NCBI GenBank assembly: GCA_045643185.1
Contig: JAZUKH010000199.1
Location: 1 to 15,171 of the forward strand
DNA length: 15,171 nt
Direction: 5' to 3'
From: RGIG464 sp045643185
GTDB lineage: Bacteria; Myxococcota_A; Bradymonadia; UBA4248
The position numbers were made by a program, and so were the translations under genes. The notes below the pieces were generated by a model. The model was not told where the DNA came from and did not search any database. It saw only the letters and a list, made by a program, of their open reading frames with translations. This document shows, piece by piece, positions 8,172-15,142 of this stretch (position 1 is its first letter; the number at the start of each line of letters is the position of its first letter).

Positions 8172-8200
8172 ATTTTAGCCGAAAACCAGTCCATCGTCTA
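8172..8200 (-). promoter_or_regulatory. Possible cysS promoter
   Basis: On the minus strand TAGACG (8195-8200), a 17-bp spacer, then TAAAAT (8172-8177). This is 4 of 6 and 5 of 6 matches to the sigma-70 boxes, about 90 bp upstream of the cysS start. Confidence 0.35.
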
Positions 8201-8524
8201 GTCACTCCACTATAATATTAGCAGGTTGGCAACGACGGCATCAGGAGCATTCGCGTTCTGGTCATCATGACGTGCGTTCCGCTCGTCTTCCCAAGCGCTC
8301 AACGACACAAAGCCGAAGACAAGCTTGCTGAGATTGAACGAATCTGTCTGCCATATATTAAATGTTAATGGTATCGGTCCGGTTCATGGACGAGTTACCC
8401 GATTTGCTGATTTTTGAAAAAGCCCGGGCCAAACGGCACGCCGGTGCGTCAAAAATATGTCTGAAACTGACACAATTCAGGCGTCTTCAGGCCGCGTGAG
8501 CGCACAGGGCACAAGCTAAATTGT

Positions 8525-8552
8525 TTGCAAAAAAGGCTTGTGGGTGTATAAG
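8525..8552 (+). promoter_or_regulatory. Sigma-70-type promoter for the FHA gene
   Basis: TTGCAA (8525-8530), 16-bp spacer, TATAAG (8547-8552). Transcription would start near 8559, leaving a leader of about 75 nt before the ATG at 8634. Confidence 0.5.
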
Positions 8553-8633
8553 ATGCGTCCTTGATTGCTATTTTAAGCAGTCGAAATTTTTGAATCGCCG
8601 ACCAGTCGGTACAATTGACACAGGATCAAGTTA

Positions 8634-10184
8634 ATGCTCAGACTTTTAATTGAAGACTCTGAAGGCAAATCACAAACCGCGCAAATATCGCTCGAAAGTG
8701 ACATCACCATCGGTCGAAAAGCCGGAAATACCATCCGACTGAAACAGCGCAACGTTTCCCGTGAACATGCACGTATTTTTCAGAACGCAGAAGGGCTTTT
8801 TGTTGAGCCAGTTCACGCCCGTTACGGCATGAAAGTCAATGGTGCCAAGATCGAAGAAGCCACGAAGATCGATCTGGGCGACGAGATCAAGATCGGCGAC
8901 TATCGCCTTTATGTCCAGGATGACGCTCAGCCCGTTGTGACGAGAGAACAGGAGCTTGCAGCCGCTGGTCCCCAGCCGTTGCCGCCTGACCAGCAACCGC
9001 GACTCGTCGTCATTTCCTCGAACTTTGCCGGTCGAGAATACCCGATCACCTCAACGCACTGCGTCATCGGCCGCGATACAGCACGTGACATTTGCATCAA
9101 TCAGGCAAGCGTCAGTTTAACGCATGCCGAGATCAACAAAAATGCCCAGGGCAACTTCGAAATTCGTGACCTCGGCTCGTCAAACGGCACCAAGGTCAAC
9201 GGCGTCGACGTAGGACAGCAGCCGCACGAACTCCAGAGCGGCGAGATCATCGCATTCGGTCATGTGGTGACCCGTTTCTGCGCACCGGGTGAACTCTGGT
9301 ACTTCAACTTTGGTTCCTCAACCGAGACCAAACACAATACCGGCCTCATCGTCGCCCTCTGTCTCGCAGCGGTCATCGTGGCGGTACTTGCCACCATGCT
9401 CATCATGACGAATATGAACAACCAAACGGCGCCCAGTAACAAAGACGCCAACACGGCGGCTCAGGATGCCATCGAGCGTCTCGAAAATAACGCCAAGTTG
9501 ATGACCTTCGTCATGGAATGCAAGGAAGAAACGGGTAAAGGCGATTTCGACAAAGCACAGACCGCCTGTGACCAGGCGGCTGCCATCAACCCCAACGACA
9601 CGCGTCTCACCTTCGCCCAGGACAACCTGCGCCACGAGATCAATTCGTACAAAGACTATCAGACCATCGAGAATGACATCAAAGACGAACATTGCCGAGA
9701 AGCGCTAAACGCCATCGCTGATATCGATCCGTCCACCTACGCTTATAAACAGCTACTGCAAAATAACACGAAGGATAATGCCCTCGAGTGCCTCGAGAAT
9801 CAGTTAAAAGACAAAGCGCTCGACGCCATCAGCAACGGCGATCTGACGACAGCTGAGACCCTTCTAAGCGAGATCCGCTCGAAAGGTCGTGCCAATTCAC
9901 AAGCTGCCAGCGATGTCGAAGACGCGATCAACGCCAAAAAAGCCGCCAATCGCCCTGCTCGCCCCTCCGGTTCATCCGGCAGTTCCAAAAAGCCAGCATC
10001 TTCCGGCAGTTCAAGCGGTGTTGGCGGTGCAAGTCTCGATGAGATCTGCGCTCTTGCAATTAGAGCAAAAACGCAAAGAGATGCGAATAAAGTCTGCGAA
10101 TACGGTAAAAAAGCCGTCAAGTTGGGCGGCGAATCCGCCTGCAAAGGCTTCGCAGGCAAATACGTCAAAGAATACTGCAAGTAA
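8634..10184 (+). CDS. Double FHA-domain membrane protein with extracytoplasmic TPR-like region and four-Cys module
   Basis: 516 aa; AGGA lies 8 nt before the ATG. FHA domain 1 (about 1-95) has IGR at 26-28, SREH at 42-45 and VNG at 68-70. FHA domain 2 (about 122-215) has IGR at 145-147, SLTH at 161-164 and SSNGTKVNG at 182-190. Both keep the Gly-Arg, Ser and His typical of phosphothreonine-peptide binding. A single transmembrane segment (235-259) follows. The rest (260-516) should then be periplasmic: TPR-like helices including Cys296-x15-Cys312, a Pro/Ser/Gly-rich linker (437-466), and a C-terminal module with Cys472, 488, 503 and 515. The same module occurs twice in the secreted protein at 12830-14176. 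The layout suggests a link between Ser/Thr phosphorylation in the cytoplasm and a periplasmic partner; this is inference. A strong terminator follows. Confidence 0.85.
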   Translation: MLRLLIEDSEGKSQTAQISLESDITIGRKAGNTIRLKQRNVSREHARIFQNAEGLFVEPVHARYGMKVNGAKIEEATKIDLGDEIKIGDYRLYVQDDAQPVVTREQELAAAGPQPLPPDQQPRLVVISSNFAGREYPITSTHCVIGRDTARDICINQASVSLTHAEINKNAQGNFEIRDLGSSNGTKVNGVDVGQQPHELQSGEIIAFGHVVTRFCAPGELWYFNFGSSTETKHNTGLIVALCLAAVIVAVLATMLIMTNMNNQTAPSNKDANTAAQDAIERLENNAKLMTFVMECKEETGKGDFDKAQTACDQAAAINPNDTRLTFAQDNLRHEINSYKDYQTIENDIKDEHCREALNAIADIDPSTYAYKQLLQNNTKDNALECLENQLKDKALDAISNGDLTTAETLLSEIRSKGRANSQAASDVEDAINAKKAANRPARPSGSSGSSKKPASSGSSSGVGGASLDEICALAIRAKTQRDANKVCEYGKKAVKLGGESACKGFAGKYVKEYCK

Positions 10185-10202
10185 GCGATGAAATAACGTC
10201 CC

Positions 10203-10232
10203 AAAGCCCGTCATGTGTGACGGGCTTTTTTT
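10203..10232 (+). terminator. Rho-independent terminator after the FHA gene
   Basis: Perfect 11-bp stem AAAGCCCGTCA (10203-10213) / TGACGGGCTTT (10218-10228), TGTG loop, T-tract to 10232, 19 bp after the stop codon. Confidence 0.92.
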
Positions 10233-10243
10233 GTTCTTCATTG

Positions 10244-10264
10244 AACCAACGTTAACCAACGTTG
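10244..10264. promoter_or_regulatory. Tandem 10-bp repeat that is also an inverted repeat (possible operator)
   Basis: AACCAACGTT occurs twice head to tail (10244-10253 and 10254-10263). The centre also reads as CAACGTT-AACC-AACGTTG (10247-10264), a 7-bp inverted repeat. It lies between the FHA terminator and the TPR gene, about 155 bp upstream of the TPR start. Such 10-bp phased, dyad-symmetric sites are typical of regulator binding; no regulator is identified. Confidence 0.4.
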
Positions 10265-10314
10265 ACGTCCATCCCATCAAACCTTCAAAATTTGACAGAC
10301 TTATGAGCGGTTTG

Positions 10315-10346
10315 GGCTTTACGTAAAACACTTTATCTCGTAAAAC
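10315..10346 (+). promoter_or_regulatory. Weak promoter candidate for the TPR gene
   Basis: TTTACG (10318-10323), 17 bp, TAAAAC (10341-10346): 4 of 6 matches to each sigma-70 box. The -35 side overlaps a perfect palindrome TTTACGTAAA (10318-10327). A TTGACA occurs at 10291-10296 but has no matching -10 at proper spacing. The leader downstream holds an inverted repeat GCGTGAA (10364-10370) / TTCACGC (10386-10392). Confidence 0.2.
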
Positions 10347-10417
10347 ATAAACGCTCAATTTAGGCGTGAAAACTCTGTAATTTTATTCACGCAATATCAT
10401 TTTTAGGAGAAGTTCAC

Positions 10418-12607
10418 ATGCAGGCAAACGAAACGATTTCATTCTCAGAGGTGCAGCGTCTTTCACAGATTGCCATAGAAGCAGGCAACCTTGATAAACT
10501 TCAGACACTCCTCGTGCCTCTGCTTCGCGAGGATGATCGAAGCCGTAGCGCTGAAGAAAACCTTTATTTATATCGTACGCTTGGAGATATGTACGAAGAA
10601 AAAGGTTTGGAAGAAGATGCCAATAAAGCTTTTGAAAAGGCTTACAACTTTGACTGTCGCGATCCAAAAGTTTTGGAAACGCGCGTCATGGCTGAACTCA
10701 AAAAAGATGCGGCTGACGTCAATGCCGACATTTTGCTTGAACACCTTGTTTTTCATCGCAACAGCATCAAAAACTCGCTTGTCATGCGCATCTTCAAGAT
10801 GTTGGGTGAAATTCGCCGCGCGAAAGGCGAACTGGATGCGGCGCGTGAGTACTACGAAAAGGCTCTCGAAGCGCGTCCTGGCGACATGGACATCATCAAC
10901 TCGATCCTCTCGATCTCGGAAGAATCTGGCAACGACGAAGCGCTGATGGCAACACGCCAGAAACTTCTGTCGACACTGACCAACCCTGATTCGCGTGCCG
11001 CCGTTCTCGTGTCTATTGGTGACGACTACATCAAAGCGAATGACGAAGCCGCCGCCCTTGAAATGTATGAAGAAGCCCTCGTCGAATCGAGTTCGAGCAT
11101 CGCTGCACATACGCGTATCCTCGTCATTTCCGAGCACAAATCCGATTGGGAACGCGCACTCGCTGCGTGTAACGCGCTCGTCGATGCCGCCCAGGAAAAC
11201 GACGAAAAAGCCAAATACCTCCTCAAAACCGCGTGGATCTTCAAAGAAAAACTCAACGACATTAAGGATGCTGTCATTTACTTTAACCGCGTTCTCGATC
11301 TGCAGCCGAACCAGTTTGACGTTTTCAAAGGCCTGCTTCAGATGCTCATCGCCCAGAAAGATTACGTGGGCGTCGAAGCTGCTTACGAACGCATGATCGA
11401 ACGACAGCGTGCCCTCGAACCGATGAACACGCAGGCAGTCGCCCAGTTCTGCAAGAACCTCGGTGATGTTCGTCTCAAAGAGCTTAATAACATCCGCGGC
11501 GCATGCGAAGCCTACCAGTTCGTCAGCGACCTCATGCCTGAAAACGTCAACTTCCACGCGTTACTCGCCAAACTCTATGCCCAGAACGATGACACGCTCG
11601 ACAAAGCCATTCGCGAAAACCGCGAAGTGCTGCGTCTTGCCCCCGATCACATCGACGTCGTCTCGGCCATGGCCGACTGCTATCGCCGACTTGGCAAATA
11701 CGACGAAGCGCTCTGCATCTACCGTGTCCTCGCTGCGCTCAACCTCATCAACGCCGAAGGCAACGACATTGTTGAACGCTTCCAGCCCGATGAAACGCCG
11801 TCCCTCGACCGCCCATTCAGCGAAGACCAACTCAAACTCATTCGTCCGAACACGCTCGACGGCGCGCTCTGCGCGATCCTCAGAATTGCCAGCAACGCCC
11901 TCAATCAGTGCTTCATTAACGATTTGAGCAACTACGGCATCAGTGAAAAACACAACCGCGTGAATGTCAATGAGCCCACGGTCTTTACCCGCACGCTCAA
12001 AAATGTTCAAAAAGCCCTCAACTTCGCTGAACTTCCCAATATCTACCGCTGGGATGCAAAATCCGGCATCATCAATGGCTACCTCGAAGAACGCTCCTTC
12101 CTCGTCCATTCCAACCTCCTCGGTGGACGCGACGAACACGAAGTTACCTTTGCTACAGCCAAAGCCCTTTTGCTCATGCGTCCGGAATTCTACCTCCTTC
12201 AGAAAGGCCGCGTGACCCTCGAACTCATCATCTACACGATCTTCAAAGTTGCCTGCCCGCAGCTTAACATCGACCTCAACCGCGATCAGCTCAAGCTCGC
12301 CAAAGCCCTTGAACGCGGCCTTAAGAGCGAAGAACTCGCCCAAATTGCCAAGATCGTTAACCGCATTATGGAACGCAAACAGAAGATCAACATCATGCTC
12401 TTCATCGAGTCCGTTGAAGATTACGCAAACCGTATCGGTCTTATCTTCTGCGACGATCCCCGCGTCATCAAGTCCCTCCTCTCCGAAGAAGAAGTCTCCA
12501 TCAGCCGTCGTTCGCCCGACGAACGTCTCGGCTCACTTCTCGTTTGGGCCCTCTCCGAAGATTACGCCAATCTTCGTAAAGACCTCGGCATCAATATCCA
12601 GGTGTAA
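10418..12607 (+). CDS. Large cytoplasmic TPR protein
   Basis: 729 aa; AGGAGA at 10405-10410 is a good ribosome binding site for the ATG. No signal peptide or membrane segment is seen. The N-terminal two-thirds is made of helical TPR units; the clearest by eye are at about 46-83, 120-158, 192-228, 266-300, 340-376 and 378-448 (for example YRTLGDMYEEKG...ANKAFEKAY and MADCYRRLGKYDEALCIYRVL). The C-terminal part (about 470-729) is a different, helical domain with LLLMRPEFYLLQKG (about 585-600). It recalls the conserved C-terminal regions of large TPR proteins in Myxococcota, a resemblance from memory only. TPR arrays are protein-binding scaffolds. It sits between the FHA protein and the secreted protein, each unit having its own terminator, so they are neighbours rather than a simple operon. 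Partner and process are unknown. Confidence 0.85.
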   Translation: MQANETISFSEVQRLSQIAIEAGNLDKLQTLLVPLLREDDRSRSAEENLYLYRTLGDMYEEKGLEEDANKAFEKAYNFDCRDPKVLETRVMAELKKDAADVNADILLEHLVFHRNSIKNSLVMRIFKMLGEIRRAKGELDAAREYYEKALEARPGDMDIINSILSISEESGNDEALMATRQKLLSTLTNPDSRAAVLVSIGDDYIKANDEAAALEMYEEALVESSSSIAAHTRILVISEHKSDWERALAACNALVDAAQENDEKAKYLLKTAWIFKEKLNDIKDAVIYFNRVLDLQPNQFDVFKGLLQMLIAQKDYVGVEAAYERMIERQRALEPMNTQAVAQFCKNLGDVRLKELNNIRGACEAYQFVSDLMPENVNFHALLAKLYAQNDDTLDKAIRENREVLRLAPDHIDVVSAMADCYRRLGKYDEALCIYRVLAALNLINAEGNDIVERFQPDETPSLDRPFSEDQLKLIRPNTLDGALCAILRIASNALNQCFINDLSNYGISEKHNRVNVNEPTVFTRTLKNVQKALNFAELPNIYRWDAKSGIINGYLEERSFLVHSNLLGGRDEHEVTFATAKALLLMRPEFYLLQKGRVTLELIIYTIFKVACPQLNIDLNRDQLKLAKALERGLKSEELAQIAKIVNRIMERKQKINIMLFIESVEDYANRIGLIFCDDPRVIKSLLSEEEVSISRRSPDERLGSLLVWALSEDYANLRKDLGINIQV

Positions 12608-12630
12608 AATCAAAAACCCGATCTTTCCCG

Positions 12631-12664
12631 ACGCGGCGAACTTCGCGCACACGATTCGCCGCGT
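12631..12664 (+). other. 10-bp inverted repeat in the 3' region of the TPR gene
   Basis: ACGCGGCGAA (12631-12640) and TTCGCCGCGT (12655-12664) pair perfectly around a 14-nt loop, between the TPR stop codon and the terminator at 12676. It is probably a transcript hairpin that stabilises the 3' end; a protein site is also possible. Confidence 0.45.
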
Positions 12665-12675
12665 TCCTACACATC

Positions 12676-12699
12676 AAGCGGTCATTGACCGCTTTTTTT
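12676..12699 (+). terminator. Rho-independent terminator after the TPR gene
   Basis: Stem AAGCGGT (12676-12682) / ACCGCTT (12688-12694) with loop CATTG, followed by T to 12699. It separates the TPR gene from the sigma-54-type promoter of the next gene. Confidence 0.85.
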
Positions 12700-12732
12700 G
12701 TGTCTCAAACGACGTAATCACAAGCAAATGTT

Positions 12733-12748
12733 TGGCACTAATTTTGCT
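12733..12748 (+). promoter_or_regulatory. Sigma-54 (RpoN) -24/-12 promoter of the secreted protein gene
   Basis: TGGCAC (12733-12738), 5 bp, TTGCT (12744-12748). The invariant GG (12734-12735) and GC (12746-12747) are exactly 10 bp apart, as required for sigma-54. It is in the only non-coding gap before the ATG at 12830 and points toward it. The predicted start of transcription is near 12759. An AAA+ enhancer-binding activator would be needed; none is encoded in this window. Confidence 0.65.
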
Positions 12749-12819
12749 TAATCGACACGAGCTTTTGGCGCCCGTCAAAACGCCTCTAGCTCAATATCAG
12801 TCTTGAACTCACGATATAT

Positions 12820-12824
12820 GGAGG
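12820..12824 (+). promoter_or_regulatory. Ribosome binding site deciding the secreted protein start
   Basis: GGAGG, 5 nt before the ATG at 12830. It overlaps or follows the in-frame ATGs at 12803 and 12818, so those are unlikely starts. The ATG at 12830 also gives a standard signal peptide. Confidence 0.8.
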
Positions 12825-12829
12825 TTTTT

Positions 12830-14176
12830 ATGAGACTCTCTAACATATGCCTTAGCATCAGTGCCTTTTTAGGTCTTTCACTTGGTTTCACGACGGCCTA
12901 CGCATTTCCGTCGGACACCAATAACAACAACCTTTGTCTCGAGTTGCGAAAATCCTACAACACGACCAATCGCGAAGCGGCTTGCAAGATTGCCCGTCAA
13001 GCGATTGCACAATACGGAGCATCAGCCTGTAACGACGGCGCCAAGTCGTTTTTCAAATCGCGTTGCAATAAATACGCAGTGGATTTCGACGCCAACGAGA
13101 TCCCGAAAGACAGCAAATACAGTAGCTTGGCAAACAACAATGGCACCGTGATCAACGATATGAGTGACGTCGATGCATCACCGATGCGTCGTCCGTTCAA
13201 CGTCAACCGTACAGCCTCCGCGTCCGCGACGAACACCAACAGCGGCGCCTCAGCCAGTTCGTCGACGCGTCGTCCGTTTTCGATCAATAAAACCACGTCT
13301 GCCACACCAGCCGCAGCCAACACGGCAACCGTGTCCAACAACACGACGCGCCGCCCGTTCGTTGCCACCAAACAAGTGAGCAGCGCTGCCACCACGGAAC
13401 AGGTCAATCCTGTGACCCCGTTGGTTGTGTCCCAAACGACATCGACTGTGCCCGATCAGTCAGCCTACACGCCGGAAGCCAAAACGATCGAAGTGGTTCA
13501 GCCAAGTGGTCAACAGATCACCACGATCACCGTGTCTTCTGAAACGCCCGTCGTTGCAACCATTTCACTCGTCAACCCCGACCAGTCGAAAACCAACGAA
13601 ACCGGTACCATGATGCCATCCACGGCAGTCATCAACGTCGATGCTGATGGCAAGGCACATGTTCAGTCTTCTTCCAACCTAAGCGTCGACGCCATCGTCG
13701 CCACGAAAGGCACGACGAGCGCCAATAACAACGTCGTCGCGAGCGCCCCCGTCGCAGACAACAACGTCGTCGCAAGCGCACCCGTCGCGGACAACAACGT
13801 CGTCGTGAGCGCACCCGTCGCGGACAACAACGTCGCGGCCGACAACACTGCCTTCGCGAACGCCCCTGTCGCCGACAACAATGTCGCTACAAACAACGCG
13901 ATCATTGATATCAGTGCCATCGCAGCAAACAACACGCTTGCCAACAACAGCGTCGCCGCCCTCGACGCACCCGTTGCGGCAAACAGCGTCGACAACGTTG
14001 ACGCAAACACCAACAGCTATTGTGATGCGTTCTACGAAGCCGATCTTAATGATGACGTCGTGGCGGGCTGCAAAGCAGCTATGAAAGCAGCCATGACGTA
14101 TGGACCGACCGCGTGTCAGGGCACGGCTAAAGAGTACTTCGAACTCATCTGCGAAAGCCAGATCTCCATTAACTAG
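12830..14176 (+). CDS. Secreted low-complexity protein with a four-Cys module at each end
   Basis: 448 aa from the ATG behind GGAGG. The signal peptide (1-25, hydrophobic SISAFLGLSLGF) ends in AYA with likely cleavage before Phe26, so it is periplasmic or exported. The first module has Cys36, 52, 67 and 79; the second, at the C-terminus, has Cys398, 414, 429 and 441. Both use C-x15-C-x14-C-x11-C, the same as the end of the FHA protein at 8634-10184. Between them is about 300 residues of Ala/Thr/Asn/Ser/Val-rich sequence without cysteine. It includes RRPF at 120, 147 and 174 (exactly 27 apart) and 11-residue repeats of the type VVASAPVADNN from 300. The shape is two small folded, probably disulfide-bonded heads joined by a long flexible spacer. 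I recognise no family. A sigma-54-type promoter precedes it and a terminator shared with the convergent gene follows. Confidence 0.8.
   Translation: MRLSNICLSISAFLGLSLGFTTAYAFPSDTNNNNLCLELRKSYNTTNREAACKIARQAIAQYGASACNDGAKSFFKSRCNKYAVDFDANEIPKDSKYSSLANNNGTVINDMSDVDASPMRRPFNVNRTASASATNTNSGASASSSTRRPFSINKTTSATPAAANTATVSNNTTRRPFVATKQVSSAATTEQVNPVTPLVVSQTTSTVPDQSAYTPEAKTIEVVQPSGQQITTITVSSETPVVATISLVNPDQSKTNETGTMMPSTAVINVDADGKAHVQSSSNLSVDAIVATKGTTSANNNVVASAPVADNNVVASAPVADNNVVVSAPVADNNVAADNTAFANAPVADNNVATNNAIIDISAIAANNTLANNSVAALDAPVAANSVDNVDANTNSYCDAFYEADLNDDVVAGCKAAMKAAMTYGPTACQGTAKEYFELICESQISIN
13187..13360 (+). repeat. RRPF motif repeats with 81-bp period (coding)
   Basis: RRPF codons start at 13187, 13268 and 13349, exactly 81 bp (27 residues) apart, each preceded by Met or Thr and followed by a short N/S/V-x-N/T-R/K-like stretch. 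The sequence between them is diverged, so the duplication is old or the motif is selected at fixed spacing. Confidence 0.6.
13727..13825 (+). repeat. Three 33-bp tandem repeats (coding)
   Basis: Units at 13727-13759, 13760-13792 and 13793-13825 each begin AACAACGTCGTCG and encode NNVVASAPVAD, or NNVVVSAPVAD in the third. Degenerate copies continue to about 13890. The near identity at DNA level points to recent slippage or unequal exchange, so copy number may vary between strains. Confidence 0.85.
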
Positions 14177-14223
14177 CTTGTGCCCCTAATTCACTGATCA
14201 CACCAGACGGTACCCCAAAAACA

Positions 14224-14259
14224 AAACGCGCGATCGCTCCCATGAGCGACCGCGCGTTT
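14224..14259. terminator. Bidirectional terminator between convergent genes
   Basis: Stem AAACGCGCG-A-TCGCTC (14224-14239) with GAGCGA-C-CGCGCGTTT (14244-14259), one A/C mismatch, loop CCAT. A T-rich run follows on both strands, stronger on the minus strand (TTTTGTTTTT). It serves the secreted protein gene and the hemolysin III-like gene. Confidence 0.85.
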
Positions 14260-14302
14260 CGCATTTTAGCTTTGTCAAATCTGCGTCGATATCCCAGTCC
14301 GG

Positions 14303-15013
14303 TTAACCGCCCAAACAATGGTAATTAAAGACATAATGGGTGATGGAACCAAACAAGATAAAGACGTGAAAGATCTCGTGGCAGCCAAAACGTGGGTTAT
14401 TTCGCCCGGGCCATTTGAGCGCATACATAATGGCACCCACGGTGTAAAAAATACCACCCAGTAAGATCCAGAAAACCACGTCCATGCCCCCACGCTGGTA
14501 GATAAATGGCAACGCAATGACGGCGAGCCAGCCGAGTGAGATGTAGATGCCAGCTGTGAGTTTGCGAGGCATGTTGATCCAGGTAAAGGAAAGCACGGCA
14601 CCGACGATGGTAAGAGCCCAAATCGTCGCGAGCAATGCGTAACCGAGTGTACCAGCCAGGATCGTGAGACACAATGGTGTGTATGAGCCAGCAATGAGCA
14701 GATACACAGCCGTGTGATCAGCCTTACGCAACAGAATGCGCCCGCGTTCAGTCGTATTGACCGAGTGATAGAGCGTACTGGCTGTGTACAAAATCGCCAT
14801 GGAAATGCCATACACGGCGAAGCCAACGGTCTGAGCCGTTGTAAAATCGCGAGGCACCACGTGGATCATCAAAAATACGGTGCCGACCAGGGCGAGTGCG
14901 ATACCAATTCCGTGCGTGATCGCGGACCAGGGTCGAAGGCCGTCGTAGGGCGTACGACCAGCTTCAAAGGGTTTACGTGAGTTTTTATCAAAAGCGTTGA
15001 CAGAAGGCTCCAT
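14303..15013 (-). CDS. Hemolysin III / PAQR family membrane protein
   Basis: 236 aa with about seven hydrophobic segments, the usual size for the family. Conserved elements are an N-terminal ITHGIG (32-37), STLYHS (79-84, His83), ADHTAVYLLIAGSYTP (98-113, Asp99 and His100) and HEIFHVFILFGS near the C-terminus (His212 and His216). These His and Asp residues correspond to the metal site described for PAQR-type proteins. The protein is in the inner membrane. Proposed roles in the family range from haemolysis in Bacillus cereus to membrane lipid homeostasis, so the exact role here is open. The ATG at 15013 is the first possible start in this open frame after the upstream stop; GGTGGA 9 nt before it is an acceptable ribosome binding site. 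It converges on the secreted protein gene and shows no functional link to it. Confidence 0.92.
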   Translation of the reverse strand: MEPSVNAFDKNSRKPFEAGRTPYDGLRPWSAITHGIGIALALVGTVFLMIHVVPRDFTTAQTVGFAVYGISMAILYTASTLYHSVNTTERGRILLRKADHTAVYLLIAGSYTPLCLTILAGTLGYALLATIWALTIVGAVLSFTWINMPRKLTAGIYISLGWLAVIALPFIYQRGGMDVVFWILLGGIFYTVGAIMYALKWPGRNNPRFGCHEIFHVFILFGSITHYVFNYHCLGG

Positions 15014-15142
15014 ATCGCCAAATCCACCGAAATCACTAGGTTCATTATTAAGTTTACGCGCGCCATGCGTAACGGGCGTTCAACGCGGTCTTAATATAAT
15101 TATTCAGGCTCACGAACAGCGTTCCATGCCTCAAGTCGCGTC

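Larger units (their letters stand above)
8083..8633. other. 551-bp intergenic region between divergent cysS and FHA genes
   Basis: It contains promoter candidates for both neighbours (annotated separately). There is an 11-bp palindrome GTCATCATGAC at 8261-8271. A direct repeat TTCAGGC occurs at 8476-8482 and 8486-8492, with starts 10 bp apart (one helical turn), about 35-50 bp upstream of the FHA -35 box; it could be an activator site. The only open frame of note is 33 codons at 8267-8368, without a ribosome binding site. No RNA gene is recognised. Confidence 0.5.

Noticed and set aside
8267..8368. 33-codon open frame in the cysS-FHA gap
   Set aside because: No ribosome binding site at a proper distance from the ATG (an AGGAG is 19 nt away) and no recognisable sequence; kept only as a remark on the gap.
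10568..12343. Minus-strand open frames of 329 and 260 codons opposite the TPR gene
   Set aside because: They are the antisense of a regular TPR helix pattern, rich in Phe/Val/Arg as expected for a complementary frame, without ribosome binding sites.
15014..15066. Alternative ATG at 15066 or 15043 for the hemolysin III-like protein
   Set aside because: Both are in another frame. In the correct frame no ATG, GTG or TTG lies between the upstream stop and 15013.
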